A stretch of DNA of 44,836 bases from Mycobacterium sp. (GCA_025965975.1 JAOPVX010000372.1:1-44836), one strand, 5' to 3'; shown: positions 8,397-16,972, numbered from the stretch's first letter. Notes: generated by a model not told the origin, from the letters alone. Made by a program: numbers and translations.

Positions 8397-8633
8397 TCAG
8401 GCGCATCGTGGGGCCGCATCGACAAGGCTGCGCAACTCATCGACTCCCGCGTCCAGCCAGCCCGCTTGCACCCGGTATGCCAGACCCGCCACCGCCAGCT
8501 GCTCGGGAATCAGCAGCACGTGCAGCACGACGGTGTAGCCCGCCGCGCGGGCGGTGGCAATCGGGTCCAGCTTGGACGGATGAGAGAACACCGTCTCGGC
8601 AGTCTCACCAGCTCCAAACACGGTCGCTGTCAT
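8397..8633 (-). pseudogene. Zeta-toxin-like kinase fragment
   Basis: The frame reads ETVFSHPSKLDPIATARAAG, TVVLHVLLIPEQLAVAGLAY and RVQAG. This matches the middle of zeta-toxin/UDP-GlcNAc-kinase-like ATPases (AAETVFSHPSKLxLI, then VxLHVLLIPEDLAVxRVxHRVxxGGH). The Walker A region that should come before it and the GHDVPEDKI segment after it are absent: the sequence switches to unrelated residues on both sides (MTATVFGAGETA at the front, WLDAGVDELRSLVDAAPRCA at the end). It is therefore a decayed internal piece. No epsilon-type antitoxin gene is near. Confidence 0.6.
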
Positions 8634-8815
8634 GGTTGTTCGTCGTCCAGCGTGCCGACAAGGGGTCTGCGGCTCTGTTGTTCCCCCGCACCGTCATGGA
8701 TGAAACGGCAGCACGAGAATTTCCTCGAGCGGCAATGTGTGACGGGGCTCGCGCGCGCGTTGAAATGGGCGTCGCGCCTAGGTGCACCGAGACCGGGCGG
8801 GGCTGACGGTCGAGG

Positions 8816-9118
8816 TCAGACGCAGTCGGCGCAGATGAGTCGGCCGTTTTTCTGCATCGCCAGCCGGTGCCGGTGCTGCACCAGAAAGCAGCTGGCGCAG
8901 GTGAACTCATCGCCCTGCTTGGGAACCACTCGGACGGTGCGCTCTTCACCGGAGAGGTCCGCGCCGGGCAGCTCGAAGGAGTCGGCCCCGTCGCCGTCGT
9001 CGATATCGACCACCGCGGTGGTCGCATCGTCGCGTCGGCGCGCGGCCAGCACGTCGAGCGACTCCTCTGCCAGATCGTTGGACTCGGTGACGCGGGGCGC
9101 GTCGTAATCAGTGGCCAT
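8816..9118 (-). CDS. DUF4193 family protein (Rv2699c-like)
   Basis: Exactly 100 residues, as for Rv2699c of M. tuberculosis. It begins MATDYDAPRVTESNDLAEES and contains AVVDIDDGDGADSFELPGAD, then EFTCASCFLV and LICADC. The four cysteines, as two CxxC pairs, look like a zinc ribbon. Function is unknown in the family. ATG 9118 has GGAGG about 8 bases upstream. A weak SigF-like site (9175-9200) is present. M. tuberculosis keeps its copy in a housekeeping setting, so this may be a second copy; that cannot be judged from one window. Confidence 0.9.
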   Translation of the reverse strand: MATDYDAPRVTESNDLAEESLDVLAARRRDDATTAVVDIDDGDGADSFELPGADLSGEERTVRVVPKQGDEFTCASCFLVQHRHRLAMQKNGRLICADCV

Positions 9119-9174
9119 TCGGCGCTCCTCCCTTTTGGGATCGACGACGTGGCAACGTCGCCAGGTGGCGCATT

Positions 9175-9200
9175 GTTCCCTTACGGAACCACCGGTAAAC
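9175..9200 (-). promoter_or_regulatory. Possible SigF-like promoter (weak)
   Basis: Reverse-strand GTTT (9197-9200), 16-base spacer, GGGAAC (9175-9180). The -35 is perfect, but the -10 has two mismatches to GGGTAT. It is listed because position and spacing fit the DUF4193 gene. Confidence 0.3.
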
Positions 9201-9251
9201 CCTCAACGCGCAAGGCAGCTCGATGGTGTGGGCGTAGGGCCGCGGGGGAGG

Positions 9252-9698
9252 CTAGCCCGCTGGGGCGACGTGGTAGCAGCGCTGCGCGCGGCGGCCTAGC
9301 CGCTCGAGCGCCGAGGGCAGGTCATCAGCCAGCGGCAACTCGCCGTCGGGGTCACAGATCGACAGCACGCGCCGCACCGGTGGGCTGCCGACGATCATCC
9401 AGTCCACGTCGCTGCGGGCGCAGCGCACGCTGATGTAGTAGAGCGCGGTGAACGCCTGGCTTCCGAAGAAGTCGACGGCGCGCAGGTCGAGCACCAGTTG
9501 TTTGGATACGCGGGTGTGGCGCTCAACGTAGCGGCCCAAGTCCCGGGCGTTGACGGCGTCGATGTCGCCCAGGACGGCGACGGCCACGCGCGTCGACGAC
9601 GGGTAGCGCACAGCGAAGGTGGCCCTGCCACAGCGTTGCAGATCGTCCGCTGGTGCGGGATCGGGGCGGTAGAGCCGGATGGTGCCGATGGCGGTCAT
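9252..9698 (-). CDS. STAS-domain protein (anti-sigma factor antagonist type)
   Basis: A 148-residue protein. The STAS fold is suggested by VAVAVLGDIDAVNARDLGRY (about 36-55), then KQLVLDLRAVDFFGSQAFTA, the strand-loop-helix where antagonists carry the phosphorylated Ser (here the Ser in FFGSQAF), then DVDWMIVGSPPVRRVLSI. Such proteins bind anti-sigma kinases and free SigF-like sigma factors, so it is a candidate partner for the sigma factor at 895. That link is inference from family and proximity. ATG at 9696-9698 follows GGGAG. No SigF-type promoter was found upstream. Confidence 0.8.
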   Translation of the reverse strand: MTAIGTIRLYRPDPAPADDLQRCGRATFAVRYPSSTRVAVAVLGDIDAVNARDLGRYVERHTRVSKQLVLDLRAVDFFGSQAFTALYYISVRCARSDVDWMIVGSPPVRRVLSICDPDGELPLADDLPSALERLGRRAQRCYHVAPAG

Positions 9699-10374
9699 CG
9701 CACATCTCCCAACGTCGTTTTTGGAGGCATAGGTAGGAGTACGTCGGACGGCTTTGGTGGATATCAGCCCCGGAATCAGGCGGCGTCAAGGAGGCGCGTC
9801 CGGCGGGCTGGGAGCTCAACCAAGGTTCAGAATAGTGCGATTCGCGTAGCTCAATGCGAACTTCCGAGAACTCACATTTATCCGTCTCTAGCTGGCTGTT
9901 TGCTCATCTCGGGCGCAGGCGCGGATTTGCGTGGCCGTCGTGAACAACGCACGACAAAATTCGTTGCGGCGGGGTTGCGCGGCCTGGTTGCCTGCCGTGT
10001 TCGGGGCCGAACCCCGTGCGTGGCTTGGCAGCCTCGTGAGCATCGCATGGGTCACAAATCGAGGTGGAGCCGCAGCGCCTGATTGAGCGCTGCGCGCTCA
10101 GTGTGGGAGATGCGTCCGATCCGATGTCGCAGCCGCTCGGTGGAACGGATCTGATCAGCTCGGTATGGGCTTTTGAGTCGATGGCCAGACCGGTCGTGGC
10201 GGCCGGCAAGAAGATTTGAAACGGATAGATCTTGACGACGTTGCTCGTCATCGGCACGACTCTGACTACGCCGCGCGCAAGGCGGGTCGCCATCGTATTG
10301 GCCCGGTCGTGCCCAGCAAACCCACTGGAGGACGAAACGCACAGCAGAACTGTCGTGGCAGCCGGCTCTGCAGC
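9699..10374. other. Stretch without a supported gene
   Basis: About 680 bases. Long reverse frames here are shadows of the patatin gene downstream. No repeats, RNA genes or motifs were recognised apart from the -10-like site at its right end. Confidence 0.5.
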
Positions 10375-10380
10375 GGGTAT
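10375..10380 (+). promoter_or_regulatory. SigF-like -10 box before the patatin gene (weak)
   Basis: GGGTAT ends 9 bases before ATG 10390, the same spacing as at 5177 and 19562. The -35 is poor (best GTGG at 10355-10358 with a 16-base spacer). If used, the mRNA would be leaderless. Confidence 0.3.
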
Positions 10381-10389
10381 AGCTACGCG

Positions 10390-11217
10390 ATGAGCTGCAA
10401 CGCGTTTGTGCTGGGCGGGGGCGGTGTGCTCGGGGTCGCCGAGGTCGGCATGGCGCGCGCACTGCTGGAGGCGGGGGTCTGCCCGGACTTGGTGTGCGGC
10501 ACGTCGGTGGGCGCCATCAACGGCGCAGCCATCGCCGCTGATCCCACGCCAGAGGGGGTCAAGCGGTTGTTGGCGATCTGGGACGCCCTGGCCGACGACG
10601 GCGTCCTGGACAGCTCGCTGATCCGGCGCGTCGCCGAAGTCATGCGCCGCCGAACCTCGTTGCACGGCAACGACACACTTCGCCGCCTGTTGCACGACCG
10701 ATTGCCCGCGCACAGGTTCGAAGACCTCGCCGTGCCGTTTGAGTGCGTGGCGGCCAGCATCGAACGGGCACGGGAGCAGTGGTTTAGCACCGGGGACCTG
10801 ATCGAACCGATTCTGGCGTCGTGCGCGCTGCCGGGCGTGTTCCCTCCGGTGCAGATCGGTGATGAGCACTTCTTCGACGGTGGCCTGGTGAACAGCATTC
10901 CGCTGGAGCGGGCGGTGGCCCGCGGCGCCGATACCGTCTGGGTTCTGCACGTCGGACGTTTGGAGGAGGAACTGGCCGCGCCGCGGTACTTGTGGCAGGT
11001 CGCGTTCGTAGCCTTCGAAATTTCACGTCGCCACCGCTTCCACAACGATCTGGAACGAGTGCGCTCAGAGGTGACCGTGCATGTGCTTCCAACCGGCCTG
11101 CCGCAGCGTCCCGCGGCCACCTGGTCGAATCTGCGCTACCGCGACACCGGCCGAATCGCCCGGCGGGCGGAGCTGGCCTATGACGCGACCCGCGAGTACC
11201 TCGAGGGCCTGCCATGA
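10390..11217 (+). CDS. Patatin-like phospholipase
   Basis: A 275-residue lipid acyl hydrolase with the complete patatin signature. The oxyanion loop GGGGVLG lies at about residues 8-14. The nucleophile motif GTSVG (Ser about residue 40) and the Asp of DGGLVNS (about residue 161) form the Ser-Asp catalytic pair. It begins MSCNAFVLGGGG; ATG 10390 is chosen because the fold starts right after it, although the frame is open upstream. It overlaps the acyltransferase gene by ATGA (11214-11217), so the two are co-translated: one releases fatty acids from phospholipid and the other can re-esterify, which suggests lipid remodelling. The substrate is unknown. Confidence 0.88.
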   Translation: MSCNAFVLGGGGVLGVAEVGMARALLEAGVCPDLVCGTSVGAINGAAIAADPTPEGVKRLLAIWDALADDGVLDSSLIRRVAEVMRRRTSLHGNDTLRRLLHDRLPAHRFEDLAVPFECVAASIERAREQWFSTGDLIEPILASCALPGVFPPVQIGDEHFFDGGLVNSIPLERAVARGADTVWVLHVGRLEEELAAPRYLWQVAFVAFEISRRHRFHNDLERVRSEVTVHVLPTGLPQRPAATWSNLRYRDTGRIARRAELAYDATREYLEGLP

Positions 11218-12161
11218 TCGCCCCGCGCCGCCTGGCGACCGTTCCCTTGGCGACGGCTCTCTCGCTGTGCTTGCTGATCGTTAGCCCATTATTGCTGGCT
11301 GGCAGCGCGCTCGTGGCGGTAGCGACGCGGTCCAGTCGGCCGGCGCGAACCGTCGGTCTGTTGATGGCGTACGCCTTCATCGAACTACGCACGCTGGTGA
11401 GGTTTGCGGTCGGCGACGTCGACGGCGAACGGCTCGTGAGGGAGTTCCTCGCGGCGGCCTACGGAGCCGCCCGGAAGCTCCTCGATGTCGAGGTGGTGCT
11501 CGACCCCTCGTCGGCCAGCCCAGAAAGCCTTCCGCGCGACCAGCCGGTGATCGTGTTGTCTCGGCATTGCGGGCCAGGCGATACCGTGCTGGTCGCGTGG
11601 CTTCTCATGTTCAGGTACCGGTTGCAGGTGCATATCGTGCTCAAAGCCGTTCTGCGCTACGAGCCGGTGCTCGACTTCGCGGGGCAACGGGGCTGGCTGT
11701 GTTTCTTGGCCCGCGGCGATCGCGCCCGTCAACAAATCCACAGTCTCGCCGCGTCGCTGGCCGGCGGCCAGGCGCTGCTGCTGTTTCCCGAAGGGGCGAA
11801 CTTCACCTGGCCACGGTGGCACTCCGCGATCGCCGAACTACGCAACACTGGCCGGATCCTGGCGGCAGCCCGCGCACTACGACGCTCCTACACGCTGCCG
11901 CCGCGCACCGGTGGGGCCATCGCTGCGGTATGCGGAGCGCCCAGCGCCAATGTCCTCGTGCTCACCCACAACGGCTTCTGTCCTGACGGGCGGGCACGGC
12001 CGTGGTGGCAGTTACCGATCCACCGACAACTGCTCGTCCGCACGACTCTCATCTCGGCCGCTCAACTTCCCGAACCCGATCAGCTGAGCCCATGGATGGA
12101 ACGAACCTGGACAAAGGTCGACGCCTGGGTCGCCGGCCACACCGACGACCAGACCGCATGA
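11214..12161 (+). CDS. 1-acylglycerol-3-phosphate acyltransferase family protein (PlsC-like)
   Basis: A 315-residue membrane-associated acyltransferase. An N-terminal hydrophobic stretch (TALSLCLLIVSPLLLAGSAL, about 18-37) anchors it. Motif I HCGPGD (H-x4-D, about residue 118) is the catalytic His/Asp; FPEGANFTW (about residue 189) is motif III, which binds the glycerol phosphate. Motif II is less clear (AVLRYEPVLDFAGQRGW). The family transfers a fatty acyl group to lysophospholipid or a related alcohol. Translation is coupled to the patatin gene by the ATGA overlap. Confidence 0.85.
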   Translation: MIAPRRLATVPLATALSLCLLIVSPLLLAGSALVAVATRSSRPARTVGLLMAYAFIELRTLVRFAVGDVDGERLVREFLAAAYGAARKLLDVEVVLDPSSASPESLPRDQPVIVLSRHCGPGDTVLVAWLLMFRYRLQVHIVLKAVLRYEPVLDFAGQRGWLCFLARGDRARQQIHSLAASLAGGQALLLFPEGANFTWPRWHSAIAELRNTGRILAAARALRRSYTLPPRTGGAIAAVCGAPSANVLVLTHNGFCPDGRARPWWQLPIHRQLLVRTTLISAAQLPEPDQLSPWMERTWTKVDAWVAGHTDDQTA

Positions 12162-13061
12162 CCGACTCCCGCAGCGCTGGCTTTACATGACGCTGGTAAA
12201 TCATCGCCGCGGCCCGTCGTTGCAATGGCCGGACGCCCAGCCCGAAATGCGCTCCCGCACATCACTATTGAGGTTTATTGCGATCGGGCAACACGCCGGC
12301 CAGCAACTGCGGCGACGAAGATCGCGAGATCTCTTTCAGCCCAGTCGGTTTGGCGGCGCGAGTGCTGGCCGTGCGCGACATCTCCAATAGTGCGTCGACA
12401 TTGGACGTCGTGTCCGTCGACGCTGCCATCGGACACACGATATTGGACGAGGTGATTGACCGCTATCCCGCCGGTTCGATCTTCGTCTTACCGGCCCGGC
12501 AATGAGTCTGAATATGGATATCGGGGCGGCAAGGCAGGAGGCGATCGCGGTGCTGGACATCACCGCGGGCGGACCTTGTGAATACCTTGAACCACAACGC
12601 GATTAGGGATCAGTCCGACATCTGCGAATGCGAATCGCTGAGGTCTAGGCCAGCGTGCCTGTTCGACGGCGAGCAAGGTCGCGGGTAGCTCATGCTCGAC
12701 CCTGGGGGATCAGGGCCGTCCGCTGTGGTCACCACTGCATAGGACTCCGACTATGGCCTGTTACTCAGCGGCCCGTCACCATGGCCGCCCACCACGGGGC
12801 GCCGAGCCGGAAGCCGGTGGCTGGTAAGGGGTTCAGCGGCGACGCGGTCATCTCGGAGCGAGGAGGAGTGTTTTCACCACGGCCAATGACCAGTCCAAGT
12901 TGATAGACGCTGGGTCCACCCGCCATCGCTGATGTATTCTGGTCACGGCGCCCTCAGGTAGTGGTCAAAAACCTGTGGATAGCGGCGATCGCCGCTTCCA
13001 AGCACCTGCCGGTCGTGGCGCGAGGACATCGAGAACACCGTGCATGCTTTCGTAGCGGCTA
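12162..13061. other. 900-base stretch without a supported gene
   Basis: No full gene is supported. A frame ending at TGA 12503-12505 (from about 12290) contains GLAARVLAVRDISNSASTLD then DEVIDRYPAGSIFVLPARQ, which reads like the end of a real protein, but it has no start, ribosome site or known family. It may be a remnant. The rest shows nothing. Confidence 0.4.
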
Positions 13062-14072
13062 TCACGTGTCGTCGTCGCGGTCGGGCGCCGTGACGTGTCC
13101 CGGCCCGCTGGGCGTGGCGGTGCCCAGGTGGTCGAAGGACACATCGACCTGTTGAAATCCTTTGGCGCGCTCCGCCTTTGCCCGGCCCGTATACGTTCTG
13201 CGGTCGGCCTTGGTGAGCTCGACGTCATCAGTGAACGGGGTCAGCAGTGCGCGCGGATGAAGCCGCTCGACGTGCACGACGTTGATTTCCGCGCACAGCA
13301 CCAGGGTGGTGGAGATCAGGTAAAGGAACGCCAGCAGGCCCAGCACCAGAGCGAACACGCTGTTGGTGGCGCTGGCAGTGCGCACGACGTGCGACACGTA
13401 TCCGGCGCCGAACCACTGCAGCAGCTGCCAGATCATCGCAGCCACCAGCGCGCCGGGCAGCACTTGCAGATAGCTCACGCGGCGCGCGGTGGTGACGCGG
13501 AAGGCCACCAGGCAGACAGCGGCGTTGATCGCCACCGATGCGATCACGACCGCTGCGGCAGTGAAGAACCCGAACGGTGCTGCGCGGGCAATCGCCGACA
13601 AAACAGTCGCCGCTGCCGCCGCGCCGCCCAGCACAAGAAGCAGCCTGAGGCTGCGCAGGCGTGAACGCAGCGGGTCTGGACGATTGTTGCGCGGCACCGC
13701 CCACACCGAGTCCATCGCATTCTGCAGCGCCTGCCCCACCCCCATGCCGCCGTAGAGAGCACCGCCGATTCCCACGACGATTGCCGCGGCGCCGCCGGAT
13801 AGTTGGTGGGGCCGGTCGAGCTGATCGCCGATGACCGGGAATTGCCGCAGCGTGGACTGCAGCACCTCCTGCTGCAACCCAGGATGGCCCGCCAGGATGG
13901 TTCCCAGCGCGGTGGTGAGCAGCAGCAGCAGTGGCAGCAGCGACACGAACGCGTAGTAGGTGATCAGCGCCGCAAGGTAGCCGCCTTGGTCGTCGGCGTA
14001 TTTGTACAGCACCGCGATGGCGAACCCGACCGCGCGGCTGCGCTGCTGCATGCGGTCCAGCCAGTCCATCAT
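13062..14072 (-). CDS. YihY/virulence factor BrkB family membrane protein
   Basis: A 336-residue inner-membrane protein of about six helices. Family marks include GGYLAALITYYAFVSLLPLL near residue 31, then GGMGVGQALQNAMDSVW near 108, and a late segment FALVLGLLAFLYLISTTLVL near 240 followed by CAEINV. A hydrophilic, charged cytoplasmic tail of about 75 residues ends in DRDDDT. The biochemical role of the family is not settled; it is not a ribonuclease despite older names. ATG 14072 (or 14069) is preceded by AGGAG. A near-consensus SigF promoter lies at 14111-14136. Confidence 0.88.
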   Translation of the reverse strand: MMDWLDRMQQRSRAVGFAIAVLYKYADDQGGYLAALITYYAFVSLLPLLLLLTTALGTILAGHPGLQQEVLQSTLRQFPVIGDQLDRPHQLSGGAAAIVVGIGGALYGGMGVGQALQNAMDSVWAVPRNNRPDPLRSRLRSLRLLLVLGGAAAAATVLSAIARAAPFGFFTAAAVVIASVAINAAVCLVAFRVTTARRVSYLQVLPGALVAAMIWQLLQWFGAGYVSHVVRTASATNSVFALVLGLLAFLYLISTTLVLCAEINVVHVERLHPRALLTPFTDDVELTKADRRTYTGRAKAERAKGFQQVDVSFDHLGTATPSGPGHVTAPDRDDDT

Positions 14073-14110
14073 GTCGCTCGCTCCTGCATCGCCCGTTCGC
14101 TGCGCAGGAG

Positions 14111-14136
14111 ATACCCGGCGTCAGCGCTGGTCAATC
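14111..14136 (-). promoter_or_regulatory. SigF-type promoter, near match
   Basis: Reverse-strand GATT (14133-14136), 16-base spacer, GGGTAT (14111-14116). The -10 is perfect and the -35 has one mismatch. The leader to ATG 14072 would be about 32 bases. Confidence 0.5.
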
Positions 14137-14236
14137 GCCCGCTGGTCGGTGTGCTCAACTGATTGGGCGCTCATTGGGTCACGCAGTCGATGGCGGCGCA
14201 TCGTGGCGGTCGCGTCGAGGTGCTGACCACCCGCGA

Positions 14237-14848
14237 TTAGCGCGGCGCCTTGTCTTTGACGATCCCATCCTGTCGCTGCGCGACCTGCGTGGCCAGTTGC
14301 GAGGTGATCGAGTGGCCGGGCGCGGCGTCGAATTCCATCGTGACGAAGGCCCGTCCGCGGGTGAACATCACGACGGTCACCGCCTTGGTGCCGTCGGGGG
14401 AGTCTCCGGTCGCGATGGTGCCGGTGTCGCCGACCGGTGCCGACTGTGCGACAGGCGCGGTGATCACGGTGTCCAGTGACTGTTTGGCGCCGTTCAGCGA
14501 TGTCGTCGCGGCATCCGGGTCGGGCAGCAGGTAAATCGTGTCGCCGACTGCATGGGTGTCGGAGCGGTTCACCATCGACGTGGACACCCCTGGCACGCCC
14601 TGCGGGTTTTGGGTGGGAGCCGGCGCGGAGTAGGGCTCGCCGGGCAGGCCGAGGGCATCGGGTGCGATCAGCAGGTCGGTGTAGTCCGCAGACGGAGTGG
14701 CGGTCGGCGGTGTCTTCGACGCCGTCGTTGCCGATGGTGCTGGGATCGCCGACGGCTTCGGTGAGGACAGGATGCTGCCGCATCCGGCTGTCCAGACGGT
14801 GACCGCCAGCGTGGCGCCTGCGACGGCTGCGCTTGCCGAATGCCACAT
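14237..14848 (-). CDS. Lipoprotein of unknown function
   Basis: A 203-residue exported lipoprotein. The signal peptide MWHSASAAVAGATLAVTV ends in the lipobox TAGC (lipid-modified Cys about residue 23). A Ser/Thr/Pro-rich linker follows (about 25-52), then a domain starting DYTDLLIAPDALGLPGEPY and containing MVNRSDTHAVGDTIYLLPDP and VVMFTRGRAFVTMEF. This layout resembles mycobacterial sensor-type extracellular domains, but no named family is certain. ATG at 14846-14848 is preferred over the upstream start because AGGAGC lies about 9 bases before it and the signal peptide then begins correctly. Confidence 0.75.
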   Translation of the reverse strand: MWHSASAAVAGATLAVTVWTAGCGSILSSPKPSAIPAPSATTASKTPPTATPSADYTDLLIAPDALGLPGEPYSAPAPTQNPQGVPGVSTSMVNRSDTHAVGDTIYLLPDPDAATTSLNGAKQSLDTVITAPVAQSAPVGDTGTIATGDSPDGTKAVTVVMFTRGRAFVTMEFDAAPGHSITSQLATQVAQRQDGIVKDKAPR

Positions 14849-14942
14849 GAGCACATCGCTCCTATCGATTGATTTCCGTCGCAGGTGTGAGGGCCACATT
14901 CGATTGGTGTGCGCAGAACGGCCTCACCCTTTTGGGTTTTGC

Positions 14943-14966
14943 GTACCCGCTTCGCGTCGCCGAAAC
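14943..14966 (-). promoter_or_regulatory. Possible SigF-type promoter with short spacer
   Basis: Reverse-strand GTTT (14963-14966), 14-base spacer, GGGTAC (14943-14948). The spacer is one base shorter than the known range. It would give a leader of about 90 bases to the lipoprotein gene. Confidence 0.3.
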
Positions 14967-15068
14967 ACCGACTGCGACATGTGCGGGGCCGGCGTGGGCC
15001 CCGGCGATGGCGCTGAGCAGCGAAGTTCGGCTAGTGCTACGAAGCGGACGGCGTGCTCGTCATCGGAC

Positions 15069-15268
15069 TCACGGGCGCAGCTGGAGAAGCACGTCGCGGT
15101 GCCAATTGGCGAAGAAGCCGTCCACGTCCGGTCCGATCTGTTGAACATAGACCTCGTCGATGTCGGCGTCCAGATAAGAGCGCACTTGGGCGGCGTGTTT
15201 GTCCGGATTTGGCCCGCAGGCGATGGATTCACTCAGGCTTGCTGCGACGGCGGGCTTATCGATTTTGC
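15069..15268 (-). pseudogene. F420-dependent LLM-family oxidoreductase, C-terminal fragment
   Basis: The frame reads ESIACGPNPDKHAAQVRSYL, DADIDEVYVQQIGPD and GFFANWHRDVL. This is the characteristic C-terminus of F420-dependent luciferase-like monooxygenase family proteins related to F420-dependent glucose-6-phosphate dehydrogenase. Everything N-terminal to it is missing; the frame runs back into the hemophore gene, which occupies the neighbouring sequence in another frame. It is a truncated remnant joined to the 3' end of the hemophore gene. Confidence 0.65.
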
Positions 15269-15670
15269 TCAGCCGGCCATGAACTCGCTGTACGCCGAGG
15301 CAAGGTCCGGAGGTAGCACGGTCACATTGCACTGACGCTGGGCGTCACCGATCGGCGCCAGAATGCCGCGCAGGTCGTAGTACTCCTGCGGGTGGGCGGC
15401 GAAGTAGCCGCGCAGATTCGCCGTCGCCTGATCACGGGGCTGGCCCATCGCGGCCGTCACGGCCTGGTTGGCGTCGGGGTGTGCGTCAAGGTAGGTGCGT
15501 GCCGAACCGGTGGTCGTGCTGACCGTGTTGGCCAGTGAGTCGGCACCGCACTGCCCGGGTGCCGCCGAGGCAATGGGCGCGGCGATGGTTGCCGCGGCAA
15601 ACCCCCCAATCACGCCGCCGGCGCAGATGCCGACAAATTTCCGGCGCGCGCTGATACTGCTGAACTTCAT
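15269..15670 (-). CDS. Exported hemophore-related protein
   Basis: A 133-residue secreted protein. The signal peptide MKFSSISARRKFVGICAGG has a twin-Arg pair and ends near ASAAPGQ. The mature part has two cysteines (GQCGAD and QRQCNV), the repeat-like phrase YLDAHPDANQAVTAA and YFAAHPQEYYDLRGI, typical of the mycobacterial heme-binding/hemophore-related family (Rv0203 relatives), thought to carry heme outside the cell. ATG at 15668-15670 is preferred to the upstream start since GAAGGAAG lies about 10 bases ahead and the signal peptide starts there. The heme-binding role here is inference from family. Confidence 0.8.
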   Translation of the reverse strand: MKFSSISARRKFVGICAGGVIGGFAAATIAAPIASAAPGQCGADSLANTVSTTTGSARTYLDAHPDANQAVTAAMGQPRDQATANLRGYFAAHPQEYYDLRGILAPIGDAQRQCNVTVLPPDLASAYSEFMAG

Positions 15671-15727
15671 GATCGTTTCTTCCTTCAACATTCGAATGGA
15701 TCGCTGATTCCCCGACCCGAAATCCAC

Positions 15728-16064
15728 GTTAGCGCGAGGAAAAATGACGGCCAGCTAGGTCATGGCGTGCTCCTGGCCGCGCAGGCGGAAGCCGTCGCGC
15801 GCACAGGTCGGTTTGGCCTCGATTTGCGCGCATTCGGTAAGCCGACGGTCAGATATCGGCGGAGATCTTGAAAATTCTCAATCTTTGCCCGCTGGCCTTA
15901 GTTGATCGTGATCTGGATAGTGATCGGATTGTTATGTCGTGCGGTCGATTCAGAGCGCCCGTCGGCGGGTAACAAGAACGTGGCGCAGGACACATCCGGT
16001 ATCGGGTTCGCTTCGCGCCGGCGGGGAATCTGTCGGACGACGGCGCCGCAGCTAGCGCCACGAG
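15728..16064. other. Stretch without a supported gene
   Basis: About 340 bases between divergent genes. A GGGTAA at 15967-15972 lacks a matching -35. Nothing else recognised. Confidence 0.45.
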
Positions 16065-16091
16065 GTTTTGGTCCGACGTCGAAAGGGGTCT
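16065..16091 (+). promoter_or_regulatory. Possible SigF-like promoter (weak)
   Basis: GTTT at 16065-16068, 17-base spacer, GGGTCT at 16086-16091 (one mismatch). Its start point would be near 16098, after the ATG at 16095 but before the ATG at 16120, so it could only serve the downstream start. Confidence 0.25.
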
Positions 16092-16094
16092 TAC

Positions 16095-16650
16095 ATGAGC
16101 GAGCACAGCAAGGCAGAAGATGCCCGCAAGGGCAGATGATGCGCGCAAGGGTCTGATCGACTCGGTGAAAGGTAAGGCGAAGGAAGTTGTTGGCGCGATC
16201 ACCAAGAATGGTTCGCTGACCGCCGAGGGCCGGCTCGAGCAGGCGCACGCCGAAGCGCGAAAAGAGGCCGGCGCCGCCGAAGCACTTGCCGGTGCGGAGG
16301 CCAAGCAGGCCGAGATCGAGGTGATAAACGCCAAGCTGGGCAGCGTCGTCGCCCGCAACCGCGTGAACACGCAGACCACAGCGGAGAAAAACGCCGCTGA
16401 AACTGAGCGGGCCGCGCAGACGCGCACCGCCGAGCAGGCCGCGCAGGGGACAGCTGGTCTGGTGGTCGTCGCTGGCACGAAAACCATAGGAGGACTTGTT
16501 GATGCGCGAGCCGCAAGAAGTGAACAGCAGCCTGACGGTGAGACGAGAGACCAGCGCCACCCCGGAGCAAGTGTGGGCGGTGATGGCCGACGGATGGACT
16601 TATTCGCAGTGGGTGGTGGGCAATGGCCGCATGCGCGCGGTCGATGCTGA
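16095..16650 (+). pseudogene. CsbD-like stress protein gene with a frameshifted start
   Basis: ATG 16095 has a good ribosome site (AAAGGGG) and begins MSEHSKAEDARKGR before a TGA at 16137-16139. The family sequence continues in the next frame: DDARKGLIDSVKGKAKEVVG then TAEGRLEQAHAEARKEAG. So GATGCCCGCAAGGG appears again, altered, as GATGCGCGCAAGGG, and the insertion shifts the frame. An ATG at 16120 is in the good frame and could restart translation, giving MPARADDARKGL. The family (CsbD) is a small hydrophilic general-stress protein of unknown activity. Downstream, a helical Ala/Glu/Arg-rich part ends near residue 110, and the frame then overruns the next gene by about 150 bases, so the original stop seems lost too. 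Confidence 0.6.
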
Positions 16651-16972
16651 TTGGCCGGCGCCGGGCAGCAAAATCCACCACACCATCGGCATCTGGCCGC
16701 TAAGCATCAACGATGAAACAGAGGTCGAGGCCTGTATACCAGGCAAGGAACTAGCCCTTCGCGCCAAGGTGCGGCCCTTCGGCGCAGCCCGAATAACGTT
16801 GCGCCTCAGCGCGTCTCCCACCGGTTGCCGCATCGAGATGTCTGAAGTGCCGGTCGGCGCGCCGCTCACCCTCCTGCCGCGCCGCCTGGCTTTGGCTGCC
16901 GTCTGGCCCCGGAATCGCGAATGCACGTGGCGCCTGGCCGCGCATGCCGAGCGCCGGACACGACCGGACTAA
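16502..16972 (+). CDS. SRPBCC (START-like) family protein
   Basis: A 156-residue helix-grip protein of the SRPBCC/polyketide cyclase-like family, which forms a deep pocket for a hydrophobic ligand. Typical opening: VRRETSATPEQVWAVMADGW, then WPAPGSKIHHTIGIWPLSI and TRLS-like strands, ending with PRRLALAAVWPRNRECTWRL. Ligand unknown. ATG 16502 is preferred over TTG 16496 because AGGAGG (16488-16493) is 8 bases before the ATG and too near the TTG. Similar proteins commonly sit beside stress genes and P450s, as here. Confidence 0.8.
   Translation: MREPQEVNSSLTVRRETSATPEQVWAVMADGWTYSQWVVGNGRMRAVDADWPAPGSKIHHTIGIWPLSINDETEVEACIPGKELALRAKVRPFGAARITLRLSASPTGCRIEMSEVPVGAPLTLLPRRLALAAVWPRNRECTWRLAAHAERRTRPD

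Noticed and set aside
9904-10950. 348-residue reverse frame
   Set aside because: It is antisense to the patatin gene, whose motifs are complete, and the protein is Arg/Ala/His-rich without any domain.
13095-13664. 189-residue forward frame
   Set aside because: Antisense of the YihY/BrkB gene with Gln/His/Arg-rich text.
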